Source: Lachnoanaerobaculum sp. OBRC5-5
Lineage (GTDB): Bacteria; Bacillota; Clostridia; Lachnospirales; Lachnospiraceae
Assembly: GCF_000296385.1 (NCBI RefSeq)
Contig: NZ_JH815185.1
Span: 2,769,852-2,833,851, forward strand
Direction of reading: 5' to 3'
Length of the DNA stretch: 64,000 nt
Positions within the stretch are counted from its first letter, which is position 1, and every line of letters starts with the position of its first letter. A program made the translations under genes and the position numbers. This document shows positions 28,480-36,185 of the stretch, piece by piece. The notes under the pieces are model-generated. The model was given only the letters and a program-made list of their open reading frames with translations. It searched no databases and was not told the DNA's origin.

Positions 28480-28507
28480 GAGACTGCCGGTGTGGCGGTC
28501 TCTTTTT
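28480..28507 (+). terminator. Rho-independent terminator after rpoC
   Basis: GAGACTGCC/GGCGGTCTC stem (one G-T pair), 5-nt loop, then TTTTT. Confidence 0.93.
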
Positions 28508-28539
28508 GGTTGTTATATTTTAAGTTCTGTAAGGACATT

Positions 28540-29570
28540 TAAGAATATTGCTATTGCAAAATATTTATATTCATCATAAAATAAAGCCAAGTGAACGACT
28601 TTTATTTTATTTCTATGTTCATTTTATCTTATGTTTTATCTAATCAATTTCTATAAAATCAAATCAGTAATATTATATGGAGGTCGTATGAAGGGCAACA
28701 AAGAAAAAGATATTACACAAAAGACACTTGAAAGGTATAATGATGTATTCGCAGATATTATAAATGTGTTATTATTTAATGGAGACAGAGTGGTGACGGA
28801 AGACAGCCTGACAGATGTACTGCCGGGAAGCATTTTAAAGCTGGATGGCAGGATAAGGACACAGTATAGGGATATAGCAAAATATTGGCATAACAGTAAG
28901 ATAAAATTATCAATGTTCGGATTGGAGAATCAGACAAAACCGGAAAAGAGAATGCCGTTGAGGGTATTTGGATATGACGGAGCGGAGTATGTCAAGCAGG
29001 CCAAAAAGGAGAACAGTAAAGAAGTAATTTATCCTGTGATTACATTAGTACTATATTTCGGGTATAATAGTAGATGGAATCAACCAAAGAGCTTATTTGA
29101 ACTGTTGGAGATAGATGAAATGATCAAACCATATGTGAATGATTTCAAAATGAATCTATTTGAAATAGCATATCTTGACAGAGAAAAGATAGATATGTTC
29201 AAAAGTGATTTTCGTATACTGGCGGACTATTTGTATCAGATGCGTGTAAATAAAAACTATGTCGCCGGTGATACAGTAATTGAACATGTGGATGAACTTT
29301 TAATGCTGATGTCTGCGATGACGAATGATTACAGGTTTGAAGAAACTATAAACGAGGTGAAGGGAAAGGAGAATGTAACTATGTGTGAGGTACTTGACAG
29401 AGTAGAAGCAAGGGGAATAGAAAAAGGAATGGAAAAGGGAATAGCAAAAGGAAGAGAAGAAGGCATTAAAGAGGGTATTAAAAAGGGAATTAAAGAAGGA
29501 ACTGTACAAGTCCTTATTTCTCTGGTAAAGGATGGAATTTTAAGCATTTCGGATGCAGCAAGAAGAGCCG
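28540..29570 (+). repeat. Left copy of about 1-kb direct repeat (Rpn unit)
   Basis: Begins TAAGAATATTG and runs through the upstream region and most of the Rpn gene. The same sequence starts at 48485. Similarity covers the 150-bp upstream region (ATAAAATAAAGCCAAGTGAA is shared) and nearly all codons, and fades in the last few codons. Confidence 0.85.
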
Positions 29571-29608
29571 GTATGAGTGAAGAATCCTTTAGAGGATATA
29601 TAAAGTGA
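28688..29608 (+). CDS. Rpn-family recombination-promoting nuclease / putative transposase, copy 1
   Basis: 306 residues from ATG 28688 (GGAGG upstream). It resembles the Rpn/PD-(D/E)XK family common in Firmicutes: an N-terminal YNDVFADIINVLLFNG stretch, the nuclease-core ENQT motif (SMFGLENQTKPEKRMPLRVF), KEVIYPVITLVLYFGYNSRW and a C-terminal run of KGxxxGxxxG heptads (GMEKGIAKGREEGIKEG, repeated) before a helical tail. Rpn proteins are DNA endonucleases linked to recombination, and some have defence roles. An almost identical gene lies 20 kb downstream on the other side of the CRISPR island. Confidence 0.85.
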   Translation: MKGNKEKDITQKTLERYNDVFADIINVLLFNGDRVVTEDSLTDVLPGSILKLDGRIRTQYRDIAKYWHNSKIKLSMFGLENQTKPEKRMPLRVFGYDGAEYVKQAKKENSKEVIYPVITLVLYFGYNSRWNQPKSLFELLEIDEMIKPYVNDFKMNLFEIAYLDREKIDMFKSDFRILADYLYQMRVNKNYVAGDTVIEHVDELLMLMSAMTNDYRFEETINEVKGKENVTMCEVLDRVEARGIEKGMEKGIAKGREEGIKEGIKKGIKEGTVQVLISLVKDGILSISDAARRAGMSEESFRGYIK

Positions 29609-29673
29609 GTTTTATCAAAGGGACCATAGGATCAAAATGTACAAGGGCTGTCGGGAAATGGAAGCCATAAAAG

Positions 29674-29715
29674 AGGGAGGAGTAACTCAAAACGAGTTAC
29701 TCCTCCCTAAGTTTT
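29674..29715 (+). terminator. Strong terminator after Rpn copy 1
   Basis: Perfect 15-bp stem AGGGAGGAGTAACTC/GAGTTACTCCTCCCT with an AAAAC loop, then AAGTTTTT. Confidence 0.93.
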
Positions 29716-29817
29716 TACATAAAAAAAGATGGCTAACGATAACCATCTTTCTCCGTTACATATTATAATGCAACTATGCTTACAGTTAATTGTTATAATT
29801 ACTTTTTTGAAATAGGT

Positions 29818-29990
29818 CAACAGAAAATCAACTTTAGCTTCTACGAATTGAGTTTACCCGATGACAATCCAGTCTACACCCTAAAAAAGTTATGGAGGAT
29901 TTAGAGTTTTCTGGACTGTTAGCCAATTGTTCGTCAAAGTGAAGAACAAGGTACAACCCTTTTTGATATATTCTAAATTTCCAGACTTAT
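29818..29990 (+). pseudogene. Remnant of an IS1182-family transposase N terminus
   Basis: Reads QQKINFSFYELSLPDDNPVY TLKK, then after a one-base loss VMEDLEFSGLLANCSSK, an in-frame TGA, and RTRYNP. This is the N-terminal pattern of IS1182-type transposases. The rest of the gene is missing. A hairpin AGATGG/CCATCT at about 29727-29750 may be a remnant of the element's end. Confidence 0.6.
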
Positions 29991-30020
29991 AACTTTCTAA
30001 TGTTTTTCTATAAAAGTTTA

Positions 30021-30851
30021 TTATTCTTTTCTTAGAGAAAGATAATATTCTACTATTGCATCTCTGGGATTGAATCTGTGAAAATAGCGATAAAGTTGTT
30101 CAGTAGAACAACTGAAATAGTATCTGAAATTTCCTTCCGCAGTTTGCTCTTTACGTTCCACTTGTGGCCTACCAAAATAAAGATGATTAAAAGAATATAT
30201 ACCTTTAGCACTTAGGAACACACAACTTTCTTCAACTTGAGTATTTATGGGATATAAAGTACCAAGCTTTTGAGTAAGCAGAAAATTCTCTTTAATTTCA
30301 TTTGGATGCTCAATTCTTTGTCAACTATTTGATACAGCCTTAATTCTATTTAGTCTATAAGTATAATATTTTATAACCATATTTTCATCATAGTTATAAC
30401 AAAATAAATAATTAAACATCTGTTCTTTTGAGACTATAATACCATAAGGGATAACTGTATACCTTTCATTGTCAGGTGAATAAGTTAAATTTATAAATTC
30501 CGGATTTTTGCAGCAAATAATAAGTTTATCAAAAGTGCTCTTGAATAAAATTCTTTATTTTTCAAATAAGGCTTTTCTAAAGTAGTAAATTAACATTTTA
30601 CCTATAAATTCCGATTGCTTTTCACCGACAGGGTTGGAATCTATATCCATAATAAGTTCAAAACTTCATCTTTTTTTTGGCTTAAAGGAGTAATGTTTTA
30701 TCTTTTTTTCCCTGTTTTGATTACCGTCACAAAACATAAAGTTTCTTGTAATATGTTGTGAAATATTCTGCAAGTCAATTTTATCTATAATATACTCACT
30801 TAACATATCTGAAATCTTGTTAAGAAAATTACTTTGCTCATTTTTATTCAA
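30021..30851 (-). pseudogene. Decayed WYL-domain regulator
   Basis: Three broken pieces on the minus strand. An N-terminal piece starts at ATG 30851. A middle piece reads EFINLTYSPDNERYTVIPYG and later YYTYRLNRIKAVS, the WYL core pattern, and is cut by frameshifts and by a TGA in SNS*QRIEHP. The C-terminal piece has RYFHRFNPRDAIVEY and LRKE. WYL proteins often accompany and control CRISPR-Cas loci; this one lies divergent from the peptide genes and cas6. It is clearly no longer a full ORF. Confidence 0.7.
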
Positions 30852-30874
30852 AGTTTTATAAAAATTTCATTCTA

Positions 30875-30917
30875 AAAGTTAACATCATAAAATGTTTCAT
30901 ACATTATATAAGTGAAA
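30875..30917 (+). promoter_or_regulatory. Repeated promoter motif, copy 1
   Basis: AAAGTTAACATCAT (30875-30888), 12 nt, then ACATTATATAAGTGAAA (30901-30917). Both blocks recur with identical spacing at 31039-31081. GTTAAC is palindromic and sits near the -35; TATATAA is the likely -10. Confidence 0.7.
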
Positions 30918-30950
30918 CAAAGATTTATTGTATATTCAGGAGGTATTTGT

Positions 30951-31025
30951 ATGAGAGAAGTATTTATAGCGGGGGCAAAAGAGGTAGTAATAAATGTTTT
31001 AGTCAATGAGGTTGTAAAAAAATAA
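30951..31025 (+). CDS. Small hydrophobic lysine-rich peptide A (24 aa)
   Basis: ATG 30951 to TAA 31023-31025, with AGGAGG 7 nt upstream and the repeated promoter motif before it. The core KEVVINVLVNE is shared with peptide B. The peptide would form a short amphipathic or membrane-associated helix with charged residues at the ends. I recognise no family. It is the first of four intact and one broken tiny genes around cas6. Toxin, membrane-active or signalling roles are all speculation; the paired ribosome sites, duplication and conserved core argue that it is translated. Confidence 0.6.
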   Translation: MREVFIAGAKEVVINVLVNEVVKK

Positions 31026-31038
31026 TAAAAAATAGCTT

Positions 31039-31081
31039 AAAGTTAACATCATGAATTTTGGAACACATTATATAAGTGAAA
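31039..31081 (+). promoter_or_regulatory. Repeated promoter motif, copy 2
   Basis: AAAGTTAACATCAT (31039-31052) and ACATTATATAAGTGAAA (31065-31081), the same 26-nt offset as copy 1. The 12 nt between them differ, so the two blocks, not the spacer, are conserved. Confidence 0.7.
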
Positions 31082-31119
31082 GATAAAATTTAGCATATAA
31101 ATAGTTAGGAGATTTAAAT

Positions 31120-31206
31120 ATGAATGAAATAGTTAAAGCTGTTGTAAAAGAAGTAGTAATAAATATTTTGGTCAAGGAGGCTGTAAAGAGGATAATAAAA
31201 AAATAG
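31120..31206 (+). CDS. Small hydrophobic lysine-rich peptide B (28 aa)
   Basis: ATG 31120 to TAG 31204-31206, with TAGGAGA upstream. Shares KEVVIN[VI]LV[NK]E with peptide A and ends in VKRIIKK. Mostly Val/Ile/Ala with Lys at both ends, net positive. It lies 94 bp after peptide A with its own copy of the promoter motif. No known family recognised. Confidence 0.62.
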   Translation: MNEIVKAVVKEVVINILVKEAVKRIIKK

Positions 31207-31271
31207 TTTAAATTTAATCGCAAGGGGAAAGTTATTATAGATGGAATGCAATATATTTTGGAGGAGAAGTT

Positions 31272-31298
31272 ATGAAAGATTGGAAAAAAAGTTGTTAA
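31272..31298 (+). pseudogene. Broken copy of a DW-type small peptide (C)
   Basis: GGAGGAG is 5 nt upstream of ATG 31272, which opens MKDWKK and stops after 8 codons. Changing the A7 run by one base extends it (KLLK or VVKDWF), resembling MKDWQKDLLK of peptide E. It is probably a frameshifted relative of peptides D and E. The remaining sequence to cas6 (31299-31474) shows no gene. Confidence 0.4.
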
Positions 31299-31474
31299 AG
31301 ATTGGTTTATATTATGATAGCCTTGGTAAAAGTACTTAACAGATGCCAAAAAACCAAAGAGCATAAAAATAGATTAATAAAAAATTTAAATAAAGTTAAT
31401 AATATCTTGAATAAGCAGTAGAATTAGCTTAGACTTACTACATAATATATGACAGTTTCAGGAGAATATAAATT

Positions 31475-32209
31475 ATGCTTACCAGACTTGATATAAGTTT
31501 AAATATGAACAATAAAAATACATATGATGCAAATATGGGTTCTATATTGCATGGATTTCTTATGGAAAATATAAGTAAAGAGTTTTCTAAAGAGATGCAT
31601 AGGAATCAACTACACTCTTATAGCCAATACATTATAAAATATGGAGAACAGCTTATATGGACAATCAATACATTAGACTCTGATGCCAAGAATGAGATAA
31701 TAACCGGTATTTGTACATTGGACAGTGTTAGTCTAAAGCATAGAGAAGAAAACATCATTATAGAAAAAAAAGAAATCAAGAGTATTACTTATGATCAACT
31801 GTTTGAAAAGTTTTATATAAAGAGACAGGCTAAAAGTATTAAATTTAAATTTATTACACCTACATCATTTAAGTGTAAGGGGGAGTATATGATTTATCCT
31901 ACTGTAAGACTTATATTTCAAAGTTTGATGAATAAATTTAATGATTTTTCAAAAGATATAGGAGTTTCCTGTGATGAGTTTTTGCCATTATTAGAGGAAG
32001 TTCTTATATTAAAAAATTATAATCTAAGGAGCAATACATTTTCATTGGAGGGAATAAGAGTACCGTCATTTTGTGGTGAATTGGAATATTTTATAAATGC
32101 ACCTCAACATATTATCAATATGGTACATATGTTGGCGGAATTCGGGACATACTCAGGTGTTGGTATTAAAACGTCCATGGGTATGGGTGGCATTAAAGTA
32201 ACTCATTAG
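31475..32209 (+). CDS. cas6: CRISPR pre-crRNA endoribonuclease Cas6
   Basis: 244 residues. The C-terminal glycine-rich loop FGTYSGVGIKTSMGMGG is the Cas6 signature, preceded by IKFKFITPTSFK and a FCGELEYFI strand. Cas6 cuts the repeat hairpin of the CRISPR transcript to release crRNAs, which load into the type III complex. CAGGAG lies about 10 nt before the ATG. It sits between the two groups of tiny peptide genes and 0.4 kb before the rest of the operon. Catalytic residues vary in Cas6 and are not assigned here. Confidence 0.87.
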   Translation: MLTRLDISLNMNNKNTYDANMGSILHGFLMENISKEFSKEMHRNQLHSYSQYIIKYGEQLIWTINTLDSDAKNEIITGICTLDSVSLKHREENIIIEKKEIKSITYDQLFEKFYIKRQAKSIKFKFITPTSFKCKGEYMIYPTVRLIFQSLMNKFNDFSKDIGVSCDEFLPLLEEVLILKNYNLRSNTFSLEGIRVPSFCGELEYFINAPQHIINMVHMLAEFGTYSGVGIKTSMGMGGIKVTH

Positions 32210-32238
32210 AAATAAATTTATAAATATAATTTGGACTA

Positions 32239-32275
32239 AAAGTTAACATGGGATAAAACAGGGATTATTATAAAT
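32239..32275 (+). promoter_or_regulatory. Repeated promoter motif, degenerate copy 3
   Basis: AAAGTTAACATGG at 32239 followed by ATTATTATAAAT at about the same offset as the TATATAA block in copies 1 and 2. It precedes peptide D. Confidence 0.5.
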
Positions 32276-32311
32276 ATAGAAGTACAAAATATATGAAAAG
32301 AGGTTATGAGT

Positions 32312-32410
32312 ATGAAAAATTCTAAAGACAATGATTGGAAAAAAGAGTTGGCAAAACAGGTTGCAATAGTAGTATTAGATTTTGTGAAGGGGGTAATGAA
32401 AAACAAATAA
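32312..32410 (+). CDS. Small hydrophobic lysine-rich peptide D (32 aa)
   Basis: ATG 32312 with AGAGG 8 nt upstream; an in-frame ATG at 32306 is possible. Core DWKKELAKQVAIVVLDFVKG. The pattern DWxKxLxKxVxIVVxDFxK is shared with peptide E. A short acidic/basic N terminus, a hydrophobic IVV core and a Lys-rich end suit an amphipathic helix. No family recognised. Confidence 0.6.
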   Translation: MKNSKDNDWKKELAKQVAIVVLDFVKGVMKNK

Positions 32411-32480
32411 AAAACAACATAAATAAAGAGAGATGTTTGGTAGTTGATAATTTTTTATTTTAACAGTAAGGAGTAAGAGT

Positions 32481-32564
32481 ATGAAAGATTGGCAAAAAGA
32501 TTTATTAAAGAGAGTTATCATAGTAGTAGTGGATTTTGCAAAGGATAAGTTAAAAAACATATAA
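32481..32564 (+). CDS. Small hydrophobic lysine-rich peptide E (27 aa)
   Basis: ATG 32481 with AAGGAG 7 nt upstream. Core MKDWQKDLLKRVIIVVVDFA followed by a KDKLKN tail; a close relative of peptide D 70 bp upstream. It is the last of the set, 68 bp before the CARF-like gene. The general plan resembles short membrane-active helices such as phenol-soluble modulins, but this is only a resemblance of composition. Confidence 0.6.
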   Translation: MKDWQKDLLKRVIIVVVDFAKDKLKNI

Positions 32565-32632
32565 AGTTGAAAGAATATTTGTAAGGATATATTGATAGTA
32601 AAAATTTTGGTTATTTTAGAAGGAGAATATTT

Positions 32633-33277
32633 ATGAGCAATGTAAAAACTTTTGTTACGGTTATAGCCGAGCAGGCTAAGGGTTTACTCAAAAAATCTAT
32701 ATACAATGCCCCTGAATCAAAGGAACTGTACTATGGAAAGGAAGTCAGCTTTCCGATTATAAATGCAATAAATGCTTATGCAAAGCCGGGGGATAATATC
32801 AAAATAATTGCAATTATGAATACAGAGAGTGAGTCTGCAAAATACAACTTTGAAACAATTTTTAAATCGGAGTTGGAAGATATTAAAAAATCTAACGGAC
32901 TTAATAACCTTGATATCAATAATATACAAATAGTAAATGCGGTAAGTGATCAAACTATGAATTCAAACGTGAACTTGTTTGAGGATATTCTTAATGCGAT
33001 AGATGATAATGAAACATTGTATACATGCATTACATTTGGAACTAAACCAATGCCGATGATGTTATTTATGGCACTTAACTATGCCTATAAAGTAAAGATG
33101 AATGTAGAGATTGGAGCTATAATATATGGCAGCTTTTATTCAGGTACACGTGAGGCTCTTATTTATGATTTAACTGCTTTATTTTATACAAATGCCCTTT
33201 TATTAGAGTTGGCCGATGCAGGTGAAAGTGATCCGGTAGGTAAATTAAAAGAAATCAGAAAAAAGTTTTTTGAGTAG
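32633..33277 (+). CDS. CARF-like CRISPR-associated protein without visible effector domain
   Basis: 214 residues. The stretch LYTCITFGTKPMPMMLFMAL resembles the conserved ligand-binding segment of CARF domains in TM1812/Csx-type proteins, where the DxTHGxR-like motif lies. After the Rossmann-like fold only a short helical tail remains, with no HEPN, nuclease or HTH domain. CARF domains bind cyclic oligoadenylates made by Cas10, and stand-alone ones can act as ring nucleases. It lies 17 bp before the next gene, so the two may work as a pair. The assignment to CARF is moderate; the role is inferred. Confidence 0.55.
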   Translation: MSNVKTFVTVIAEQAKGLLKKSIYNAPESKELYYGKEVSFPIINAINAYAKPGDNIKIIAIMNTESESAKYNFETIFKSELEDIKKSNGLNNLDINNIQIVNAVSDQTMNSNVNLFEDILNAIDDNETLYTCITFGTKPMPMMLFMALNYAYKVKMNVEIGAIIYGSFYSGTREALIYDLTALFYTNALLLELADAGESDPVGKLKEIRKKFFE

Positions 33278-33294
33278 ACTAAAGGAGATACTTT

Positions 33295-34593
33295 ATGATG
33301 GAATATGCAGATTTAGTAAATATTATTGAGGATAAGGTTAATAGACTTATAAATGCTAAATCGGGAGAAGAGGAAGCTTTAAAGGATGAAATCAAGAGTA
33401 TACTTTTAGGTGATGAGTTTATTAAAGGTCCGTTTACAGATGAAAACGGTGAGGAAGTTTGTGAATTCATTCACTTTGATAATGCCGGAGTACCTGAAAG
33501 ATTTCACTATGTTTTGTATAAGACTAAATTAGATAACATGTTAAAAAGAGATAAAAAAGGAAATATATTGTATAAAAATAACAAAAGTGGCAGAAAGTTT
33601 GCTGATTTTGTTGTTTTTTGTATAATAAAAATGAAGAATATAGATATTCTTGCATGTAGATGGTCTGAATTACAAAAAAAGTATATGAAAGATATGGGTA
33701 ATCAGGAGATACAAAGCGATATAGAAAAATTAGCCTATCAGATATGTGAGAAAGTTATAGGAGAATATAAACTTAATCTATATACTGACGATGGGGGTAT
33801 CAGGGATATTAAAGAGAGCAGAGAAATTGAGTTAGATGCATTGAATGAAGTATTGGGTGAAGCTTTATGTTTTAAAAGTGAAAAATGCTATGATTTTGAA
33901 AAAAATGATTCTTTTAATGCATATATAAAAATGATGCTGGGGTATAAAATATCTTCTATAAATAAAGCTGAAAATTGTAATAATATTGAATTGGATTGCA
34001 AGGGCAAAAAAACTAAGTTTACTGTAGTAAATTATGAAAGTATAACAGAAGAGATAAGTGATGTTATAGGTACAGTTCAAGGTGTGGAAGCTGAAATTAT
34101 AGACAGTGAAAGCGGATACAGGGTTTTTGAAGCATTATTCAAAGTTTTACCGCTACATGTGACCGGAGAGGCAAAATGTAGAGAGGATATTATAAATATA
34201 GAAAATAGCCTTAATAAGAAGGTGAGCATTTACCAATCCATACTTAGCTATAATATTATAAATGATATTGAAGATAAAAAGGGGGTAGGTGATATCAAGA
34301 ATAATGAAAGTATGGATATATATTTGAATAATGAACAAAGGATATATTCTATTATAAGGAAAACTCTTGTAGCTTTTCTAAAAGAGGGTGAGCCGGAAGA
34401 TTTTTATGATCTATATTGCATTATTATGGCAAGTATAAGAGAAGGAATAAGCTTGAATCAAATGCAAAAAAACTTACAGGATTATTTTTACCGAAACAAT
34501 ATTGCAAGTGGGAAAGGCAAGCCTATATCCAGACAGACGGTTGGAAAATATATTGAAGAATTTAAAAGTTTGGTAAAAGAACTTGGATTATAA
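33295..34593 (+). CDS. Unrecognised CRISPR-linked protein with C-terminal HTH-like end
   Basis: 432 residues; AAAGGAG precedes ATG 33295/33298. I do not recognise the family. It is mostly helical and charged, with no membrane segment or signal peptide. Residues 1-130 carry an EIKSILLGDEF and FADFVVFCIIKMKN stretch; the middle has CKGKKTKFTVVNYESITEE; the last 60 residues (EGISLNQMQKNLQDYFY, then SRQTVGKYIEEFKSLVKELG) look like a winged-helix recognition end. It sits between the CARF-like gene and cas10 in one operon. A regulator acting with the CARF-like protein, or an effector subunit, are both possible. Confidence 0.5.
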   Translation: MMEYADLVNIIEDKVNRLINAKSGEEEALKDEIKSILLGDEFIKGPFTDENGEEVCEFIHFDNAGVPERFHYVLYKTKLDNMLKRDKKGNILYKNNKSGRKFADFVVFCIIKMKNIDILACRWSELQKKYMKDMGNQEIQSDIEKLAYQICEKVIGEYKLNLYTDDGGIRDIKESREIELDALNEVLGEALCFKSEKCYDFEKNDSFNAYIKMMLGYKISSINKAENCNNIELDCKGKKTKFTVVNYESITEEISDVIGTVQGVEAEIIDSESGYRVFEALFKVLPLHVTGEAKCREDIINIENSLNKKVSIYQSILSYNIINDIEDKKGVGDIKNNESMDIYLNNEQRIYSIIRKTLVAFLKEGEPEDFYDLYCIIMASIREGISLNQMQKNLQDYFYRNNIASGKGKPISRQTVGKYIEEFKSLVKELGL

Positions 34594-34604
34594 AGGAGAG
34601 AAAA

Positions 34605-36185
34605 ATGTATTTAGTGATGTATGACATAAGCGGTATACAAAAATTTATTTTTGCTACGGGTAAGCTGAAGGAACAGATGGGTGGCTCAAATATCATACAT
34701 AAGATTATGTATGAATGTTTACCGAAAGTGCTTGGGCGAGAGGTCAAAGAGTATGATGCATGGAAAGATAAAGATTATAGACCTGATAAGTTTGAACATA
34801 AAATAAAGGGAAATGTAGTGTATATCGGTGGCGGTAATGCAATGGCACTTTTTAAAGATGCCGAAACTATGGAAAAAACAAACAGAGATATGCAAAAGGA
34901 AGTGTATAAACTTACTGCCGGAAATATACGTTTATGTTATGCAGCTGTAGAAATTGAAAGCTTGGATATTAAGGGAGAGGGGTATGGAAAAGTATATGAA
35001 GAGTTGATGTCTAAAATGGCGATATTTAAAAGAGAGCATACCGCTGTAAGCACTGTAAGAGGATTTTCCATAAATGCGCAGGATGTAAACACATTTGAAC
35101 CTATAATAGTGAACTACGATTTTAAAAATAAAAAAGAGTTGGCATGTGCAGCAAGCATATTTCAGAAAAAACAACATAAGTACAGAAATATGGGTAAATT
35201 GGAAAAGTATAATTTTGCAGACCAATTTGATGAATATTTTAAATCTGATGACAAAAAAAGTTTTCTTGCTATTATTCATATTGACGGAAACAGTATGGGT
35301 AAGAAGATACAAGGTTTTATAAAGTCCATAGATGACAGGCCGGAAAACACAATAAGAGAGAGTTTAAAGCATATGAAGTTACTGTCCATGGAAATAGACA
35401 GTATATATGAGAATGCACTTATTGAGACATTGGATCAAGTATATGAGTATGAAATAAATAATACAATGGATAAAGATCCTCTGCCTTTTAGAGTGGTCAT
35501 CAGAGACGGTGATGACTTAACTATAGTTATGGATGCAGGAAGGGCTTTTAAATTTGTAGATGTATACATGCAAAAGTTAGGAGAGGAAGTTGAAAAAAAT
35601 AAGGAACTGTATCCGGAGATTTGTGGAAGCAGAATAAATGTTTCGGCAGGAGCAGGATTAACATTTGTACACAATAAATTTCCTTTTGATATGGCTTATG
35701 ATTATGCGGAACAATTATGTAAGTCGGCAAAGACAGAATTAAGGGAGTTGAGTGAAAAAAGAAGTATACATGAAGATACATCTTGCATGGATTTTCAGAT
35801 AATTCGCAGCGGAATGACTTCTGAAATAGCTAAATACAGAAAAGAAAAGTATACATTTTCCCATAATGAAGAGGAATATAAACTTAATGCCAGACCTTAC
35901 TTTTTTACAGAGGATGCGAGTATTTTGCAGCATAGATATAATGATTTTAAGGAGATAGTAAATAAAATACTTTCCGGTGATATTGCAAGGAATAAGCTGA
36001 AAGAATTAAGAAACAGCTATTCATTGGGCATGGATGAAGCAAAAAATTGTCACAGGCGAATTTTAAGCAGAAATAAGGAGGGTATTAGCGGTGATAAAAG
36101 TAAAGAGGTATTCAGTGCTGATAATATAGCAATATATTTTGATGCATTAGATGTGATTGATCTTATGGAGGAGAATAATGCTTAG
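34605..36185 (+). CDS. cas10: Cas10-type large subunit, no HD domain, DGDD palm motif
   Basis: 526 residues. It opens directly with the first palm domain (MYDISGIQKFIFATGKLKEQ, GGSNII), so the N-terminal HD nuclease domain of many Cas10s is absent. The second palm starts at IIHIDGNSMGKKI (D227). The cyclase motif, usually GGDD, reads DGDD at 301-304 (VVIRDGDDLTIVMD): both metal-binding aspartates are kept, the first Gly is not. Cas10 makes cyclic oligoadenylate from ATP when the complex binds target RNA, activating CARF proteins such as the Csx1 encoded downstream. It overlaps the next gene by 8 bp. Confidence 0.88.
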   Translation: MYLVMYDISGIQKFIFATGKLKEQMGGSNIIHKIMYECLPKVLGREVKEYDAWKDKDYRPDKFEHKIKGNVVYIGGGNAMALFKDAETMEKTNRDMQKEVYKLTAGNIRLCYAAVEIESLDIKGEGYGKVYEELMSKMAIFKREHTAVSTVRGFSINAQDVNTFEPIIVNYDFKNKKELACAASIFQKKQHKYRNMGKLEKYNFADQFDEYFKSDDKKSFLAIIHIDGNSMGKKIQGFIKSIDDRPENTIRESLKHMKLLSMEIDSIYENALIETLDQVYEYEINNTMDKDPLPFRVVIRDGDDLTIVMDAGRAFKFVDVYMQKLGEEVEKNKELYPEICGSRINVSAGAGLTFVHNKFPFDMAYDYAEQLCKSAKTELRELSEKRSIHEDTSCMDFQIIRSGMTSEIAKYRKEKYTFSHNEEEYKLNARPYFFTEDASILQHRYNDFKEIVNKILSGDIARNKLKELRNSYSLGMDEAKNCHRRILSRNKEGISGDKSKEVFSADNIAIYFDALDVIDLMEENNA

